Positions 58,630 to 64,000 of a DNA stretch of 64,000 nucleotides are shown here, in pieces. This DNA comes from Drosophila pseudoobscura (taxonomy: Eukaryota; Arthropoda; Insecta; Diptera; Drosophilidae). The DNA is taken from assembly GCF_009870125.1 (NCBI RefSeq), contig NC_046683.1, positions 5,580,001 through 5,644,000 on the forward strand, given 5' to 3'. Numbering within the stretch: position 1 is the stretch's first letter; each line of letters starts with the position of its first letter. The notes beneath the pieces were generated by a model. The model saw nothing but the letters and a program-made list of their open reading frames with translations, had not been told where the DNA came from and made no database searches. A program made the translations under genes and the position numbers.

Positions 58630-61498
58630 ATGGAGCTGCGTGAGCTGCGCGGCAGCGCCACGGCCGGCAACACCAGCAGCAGCACTAGCAACAGTAACAG
58701 TGGCATCAGTGGCGGCGGAGGCGTCGAATTGGGGGGAATCTGCATTGGGAGCGCCGGCGGTGGTGGCGTCCAGCGTGTGCCCACCAAGGCGGACCTGTTC
58801 ATGGAGCAGCTGAATGCCACAAATGCCAAAAAGGTGGCCCTACTCCTAGTCCTGGGCTTCATCCTCTACCATGGCCTGCTCAATTGGAACTACGGTGGGT
58901 GTTCGTCTCTCTGTGTGTGTGTGTGTTTGTTCGTATCGATTTGTCCTGTGTAAACATGTAATCGAATTTGCATTGTGGCGTTCCATTAACAGGCAGCGAC
59001 TCCTGCCAGTGGCTGCTGTCCAAGGGCCGCTTCAAGGGCGATAACGAGTGGCAGCCGTATGGGTGCATGGTCCACAAATACTCCCTCACGTGAGTGGCAA
59101 TTCCAAATTCCGAATTCAATTAACATTTTCCCACATTCCCACAATTATCATATCTAACTCTTTCTATCTCTATCTCTCTTCCCATGCAAATGACTCACCC
59201 ACTGACCCACCCACCAATATGACTATGCCATGCTATGCCACTATCTACCATAATGACAGCGACACGCGGCGATGCCTGCGATACCTGGCCTTCTTCGACA
59301 ACAAGAACAACTTCGTGTTCATTGGAGACGAGAGCGTCCGCCTGCTCTACGAGCGGTTCATCGAGCAGCTGCGCCAGCTGCCACTGTCCTCCGAAGAGGA
59401 CAACAACGGGTCATCACGGGCCCACGACGACAGTGCAGCGGTGCGATTCGAGGACAACAAGCTGCACATGCTGGCCCAGTACATCAGAGCCGAAGATGTC
59501 AGTCCCTCGCTCATCGATCGACTGTACAGGTTGGAGGCCGAGAAGCAGCTGTCCTCCGTGTACGTGGTGGGGCTGACCTACTCGGGCCTGCTTGGCGGGA
59601 ATATAACTGAGGAAGTGCTGCGACAGTACGGTGCAAATCTCACCCTGCTGGTAGCCCCCTTTCATCGTCTGGTGGCGCAGACATCGCGAGTACTCTGGAA
59701 ATTGGCCGATCGCGTAGACGAAGAAAAGCTACCGACCGCCTGGAAGTTACTGCTCAATGAGGACATCGATCGGCTTAATCATGTGGCCCGCAACGTCTTT
59801 CGCTACACGGAGGCCACCGTCTGGGAGTCGGCCTGGCACATTGCCAACGGTCTTCTGGACACCGCCATCGACGGACATCAGCTGTGTGCTCACGGCCAGC
59901 GGCTGGAGGTGCAGCTCCTGTGGAACATGTACTGCAACGACTACATGAATTACAACGACGGCACCTGCTGCAGCAGCTCGGAGCCCCATACCACGCTCCA
60001 GATTGTGGCCTACGCCCTGTTCGGCGTCTGCATGACGCTCGTCTGCGGCATGTGCCTGCGTCGCTGGCTTCTCCATCTGCGTGGGTACACGCTCTACGTG
60101 CCTCTCCAGCAGCATCAGCAGGATCCGCATCAGCATCAGCCAAACAGCGGAGGAAGAGGCGGTGGTCCCACCCATGCCCTGTCCGCACTTATCACAGACT
60201 ATGGGACCCCGATGGTGGCGCTGTCTCTGCTTGGCCTGATCATGGTCTACTTCTATCTATGCGACCGCACAAACTTCTTTATGAAGGAGAACAAGTACTA
60301 CTCGGAGTTCAGCTTCTGGATACCCGTGGGCTACGTGTTCGCCCTGGGTCTGTTCTTCACGGAGGACTCGCGCTTCACCAAGGTCCTGAACAGAGACCAG
60401 ACAGACGAACTCCGCGGCTGGATATTGCTGGTGGTGTTGATATATTACATGACGGGGGCACAACGCGTGCTGCCCATTCATATGCACATCAAGCTGCTCA
60501 TCTCGGGCTACTTCTTCCTCACCGGATACACACACTTCACTCACCTCTGGCAGACGGGGGGCAGCGGGTCATTGTTTGTCCGCTTCTTCCAGGCCATGTT
60601 CCGGGTAAACTTCCTCAGTGTGCTGCTCTGCTTCTGCATGAACCGTCCATACCAGTTTTACTACTTTGTGCCGCTTCTCTCCTTCTGGCTGTGCATCGTC
60701 TACTTTGTGCTGTCGCTGCCGCCGAGGATTTCGTCCGCATCGGTGGATTCAAATCCGCTGCACTACCTCTACTTGGTGTGCAAGTGCATCGGCTGCCTGG
60801 GCGTGATCACGGTACTGTTCATGTCCGAGGTCTTCTTCGAGCGCATCTTTGTGACGCGACCATGGAAGGCACTATTTGTCACCACTGACGACGACCTGCA
60901 CGAGTGGTGGCACCAGTGGAAGCTGGACCGGTACACAGTCACCTTTGGAATGATGTACGCCGCCTGTTTCCACATTGCCCAGAAGTACAATGTCTTCGAT
61001 GACAACAACCATGGCAATTTGTTCGCGCGTCGCACCTCCATCTCAGTGACGCTACTGGCGCTTCTGGGCGTGGGAATCTACACGTCCTTCTCGTTCCTGT
61101 GCCGAAACGTACAGAACTGCGAGGAGATCCACTCGTACATCCTCTTTATACCCATTGTCGGGTATGTGGTACTGCGCAACATCTCAGGGATACTGCGCAC
61201 CAGGTACTCCAGCTTCTTCGCCTGGTTTGGGCGAATCTCGCTGGAGTTGTTTGTCTGCCAATACCACATCTGGCTTGCTGCCGACCGCCACGGGGTGCTC
61301 GTCCTGCTGCCCGGCTTCCCCACGCTCAACATGATCATCACTTCGTTCATCTTTGTCTGCGTCTCGCATGAAGTACACCGCCTGACCCATATCCTGCTGC
61401 CCTACGCCGTGCCCAATGACTGGCGTCTCGTCATGCGCAACTTTGTCATCTTTCTCATTGTGCTCATCCCTGTGGCCCGGTCCGATGGCATGTTCTAA
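58630..61498 (+). CDS. CAS1-domain multipass membrane protein (CASD1 family)
   Basis: Three exons (58630-58894, 58993-59089, 59260-61498) encode 866 residues; human CASD1 has 797. A Gly/Ser-rich N-terminus precedes the first membrane span (about 68-88). A lumenal SGNH-type region follows (about 90-370), with [21 protein letters not shown] (141-148) and the Cys pair DGTCC. The rest (about 370-866) holds a dozen or so hydrophobic spans, typical of the CAS1 acyltransferase domain. In mammals CASD1 is the Golgi sialate O-acetyltransferase. Here the catalytic serine of the GDS block is Glu145 and the His of the later DxxH block is Gln328, so lumenal catalysis may be lost or altered. Introns are 98 and 170 bases. 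I believe the D. melanogaster relative is CG2938 (memory, unverified). Confidence 0.93.
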
Positions 61499-62160
61499 GC
61501 ACAATTCAATTGTCGCCGGCTCATGTCCAACGTGTACCCGCCCGCCACACAATCACATGGATATGTTTATATAGCGTGCCATTGCTGTAAGCCAATTGTA
61601 GTTAAGCCTTCTCGCCAATTCTATCGATGGCATGTAATATTTATGCATTCATTCGATGAAGATCTTTAAAAGATAGGAGCCCTTTGAACCCCTTTGAAAA
61701 CTTACTTGATTTGTTATCTAACTCGATCACCATTCGATTACTACCGTGCAATACCCTTTACTTGCAATTGATTATTTACTTTGTTATTTTTGGAATACTT
61801 TATTCTCTTTATATTGATTTGTTTATTGTCCAAAGACTGACCTAATTCCATTTAAAAGTGAAAAATATTTTCTAGCCAAATTTATGTAAACCGATCGGAT
61901 AGCTTGAAACTGAACGTGCAATTGTCTTATAGTTCTGAAACGCAATATTTACACCCTTATTTACATATTTAGATATCTCTTACGGCCGCGCAAATAAGTA
62001 TACAAACATTTACGTATACCAATATATTTTACGCATATGTATACCATCTAGAATTAACTTAGCCTTACGAGAAATTTGCACAAATTACTTAAAATTTCAC
62101 TCATACAAACACACCAACACTCACACGAAGCGGCAACCAAATGTATGTATAGCGCAAGAA

Positions 62161-62166
62161 AATAAA
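62161..62166 (+). terminator. Polyadenylation signal AATAAA, probably of the CAS1 gene
   Basis: The clearest AATAAA downstream of the CAS1 stop codon on the plus strand, 660 bases into the 3' flank. Earlier use of a variant signal is possible. Confidence 0.45.
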
Positions 62167-63274
62167 CCATTGAAAATACTTACAAAATTTGTATTTGACT
62201 TTAGCTTCTGCAACGAAAAATGTATCATATTGTATTTAAACCTACACCTGTGCTGCATATGATGTGTACATACACATGTATAATGTCCCCTTTGATTGAC
62301 CAAGCAAGTTCAGAGAGTTTTGCGTGAAAAGTTAGCTACACTTCCGTTTCTACTTGATGCACAAGCAATAATCTTATTAGTGGGTATCCTGTAGGTACAT
62401 TGGTATAGGTATGCACCTGTCAGAGCATAGGGAAACAGCGCTAATTGACAGCCCCAGTTAAAAAACAAAGTGCACCCAAAGATGAGACTGGGGGAAAAGG
62501 GAGTTCATTCATAAAACACATCCGCATCCTTAGTCCCAGTTGGGGGCGACACAGAAGCAGACTCGTTGCTGAGGCACCGCCACTTCCGGCTGCATCAACA
62601 ACAGTTCATAACAAACAATATGTAACATACTCGTATACCTGGATGTATGTATGTACAATGTACGCACATATGTATGTATATTTCAGAATACAAAAAGACA
62701 CGTCGACTGGGTGCGGAAAAGTATAGGGAATGAAAGAACGGATAGGAATGGGTATAACTGGGACTAAGACTAACCAAGATATTCATCTGGTACGACCATT
62801 TTCCACATTCATGTAAATCTCTCTAAGGCTGGATATGGAGAAGAAGAATGAGTTATTGGTAGGATGAAATCCATTTATCGTACATTTTTTGTTGGGATAT
62901 TTATTCGAAATAAAATACCCAACTGTTGTAAATAGGAGAAGATTCCATGAGGCTTTCCATCTGAATTTGGAGATATTGATAGATGATAGATCTAACCTTA
63001 CAGAACTGCAAACTCAAGACCAATAAACAAATGTACGTGAACTCCTGAGCCCCGACGTTTTGATACCCTTTATGTGCGAAACGCTGTTTCCGATCCACCA
63101 ATAATTCTATCTCCTGCAAGCAGTCTTTTTATTAGGGTACGAAAATCCCACTTTTTTTTCTATAATAGGCTTGTCTTAGTAGTATATTTATATGGTATAA
63201 ATAGTAGTGATAGTATTCTGATTTCAATCTGATTTGATTGGAATTATTCTTTTTATGGTTGGGGGTATTATTAA

Positions 63275-63328
63275 AATTATATTTATATTATATATTATAT
63301 TTAAATAATTATATTATATTATATTTAA
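63275..63328. repeat. ATTAT-type AT repeat
   Basis: Imperfect TATTA/ATATT units, similar in type to the run at 1098-1135. Confidence 0.8.
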
Positions 63329-63696
63329 CTCGACTTACACCTACACCTATTCTGGAGAGCTTTGAAATTTTAGGAGGCTAATCAGCTATCAATAAGGAAT
63401 CGTTTATAAAATTAAATTTATTTAAATGCCATGAACACTATTTATGAAATCAGAAATTCTTCCTTCTCTGTGCTCTGTGCGATCACTGCAAGTAAACATA
63501 AAAAACTATCAACTCTAAAACTGTTCATCAACAAGTGGTGGCCTTGGTGCCAAATGCGCCCACACATACCCCCAATAAAAGTAAGCGGAAGGGCGGGTGC
63601 ATGCTCGTCCAAACCGAGCACACGAAAGCTTCCGCCTCGAAAGCTTGCGGCTTCGGTGGCGCTTCGGCACCTAGGTTCGGTCACGGCTTCGGGTCA

Positions 63697-63761
63697 TATA
63701 AGTATCGGTTCCCAAGGCTCACTGGTTCCAGTTAGCGCCTGAACGTACATCGAAACGGTTA
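63697..63761 (+). promoter_or_regulatory. TATA, initiator and DPE core promoter of a rightward gene
   Basis: TATAAG at 63697-63702 is followed by CCAGTT at 63728-63733, whose A (63730) fits the fly initiator TCAGTY at five of six positions. Counting from that A, GGTTA at 63757-63761 is exactly +28 to +32 and fits the DPE consensus RGWYV. TATA begins 33 bases before the start. All three spacings are correct, which is unusual by chance. The transcript would run off the window; 63730-64000 holds no clear coding start, so it is likely 5' leader. Confidence 0.55.
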
Positions 63762-64000
63762 GTTGGCATCGCACAATCCCCTGAAAGCCAAGACCCCAAA
63801 GTGGCAGCAACAGGAACAGCAGGCTCCAGCGCCTAAGCCTAAGTTTGACTGAACGCTAAGAACTGCTGAGGCGAAGAGATCCCGCGCTTATTTGCTGCCA
63901 CTCTGGGGTCGAGGCTTAAATCTTGGCACTGGAACTGTCATTCTTAAGAATTATTCTTCTTTGTTTTTTCTTTGGTAGAATTTGCGGTGCCCACGAATCG
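63762..64000 (+). other. Probable 5' leader of the next gene, cut by the window
   Basis: Downstream of the core promoter the sequence is A/G- and CAG-rich (CAGCAACAGGAACAGCAGG) as in many fly leaders, with no long ORF. A TTTGGTAG near 63975 could be an acceptor, but no partner donor is convincing. Confidence 0.3.

Larger units (their letters stand above)
61499..63690. other. CAS1 gene 3' flank and intergenic region
   Basis: The 3' UTR probably runs to AATAAA at 62161-62166, following AT-rich DNA with no other ORF of note. Beyond it are short TATG/TGTA tracts (62640-62680), an ATTAT-type repeat (63275-63328) and a GC-richer block with repeated CGAAAGCTT (63610-63690) leading into the promoter below. 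Short frames here look accidental. Confidence 0.6.

Noticed and set aside
59048..59259. N-terminal extension of the CAS1 frame through intron 2
   Set aside because: Strong splice sites at 59090 and 59259 and the conserved YGCMVHKY exon in another frame show that this is intron, not coding sequence.

Overview
This is a eukaryotic window, almost certainly from a Drosophila genome. Five protein-coding genes with short introns sit in about 23 kb on the right (41-64 kb). The left 41 kb is microsatellite-rich non-coding DNA interrupted by one complete non-LTR retrotransposon. The clearest marker is Vap33: its N-terminus, its MSP core and Pro58 match the fly protein. The gene is X-linked (Muller element A) in D. 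melanogaster, so this is probably the homologous arm. The amount of simple repeat and the differences in Vap33 suggest another Drosophila species, perhaps of the obscura group; the species is inference.

Layout. 1-19297: no convincing gene, only simple repeats, a degenerate minisatellite and one small minus-strand ORF with coding character (18510-18704). 19298-25230: a full-length Jockey-clade LINE (ORF1 and ORF2 both open) lying within a ~115-bp tandem repeat array. Between the upstream repeats and the LINE 5' end lies a fragment that encodes the first 11 residues of histone H2A. 25231-41082: non-coding DNA with microsatellites and a fold-back inverted repeat near 35.1 kb. 41083-43029 (+): secreted carboxylesterase, 4 exons. 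44312-46492 (+): cytosolic L-asparaginase fused to ankyrin repeats, 4 exons. 50536-53396 (-): Vap33, 6 coding exons plus an untranslated first exon. 54817-57706 (-): a 914-residue protein that I do not recognise, 3 exons. 58630-61498 (+): multipass CAS1-domain protein (CASD1 family), divergent from the previous gene, 3 exons. At the right edge a TATA/Inr/DPE core promoter (63697-63761) points rightward into an unseen gene.

The five host genes do not form a pathway. They are neighbouring housekeeping or metabolic genes: ER contact sites (Vap33), Golgi acetylation-type membrane protein (CAS1), asparagine or lysophospholipid hydrolysis, and a secreted esterase. Points of most interest: the CAS1 protein has lost the serine and histidine positions of the catalytic triad; several short introns have retention products that end at domain boundaries or stay in frame; the LINE 5' junction carries histone DNA; and two perfect or near-perfect hairpins lie between the divergent 914-aa and CAS1 genes. 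Exon boundaries were placed by hand from splice consensus and reading frame and have not been checked against transcripts.
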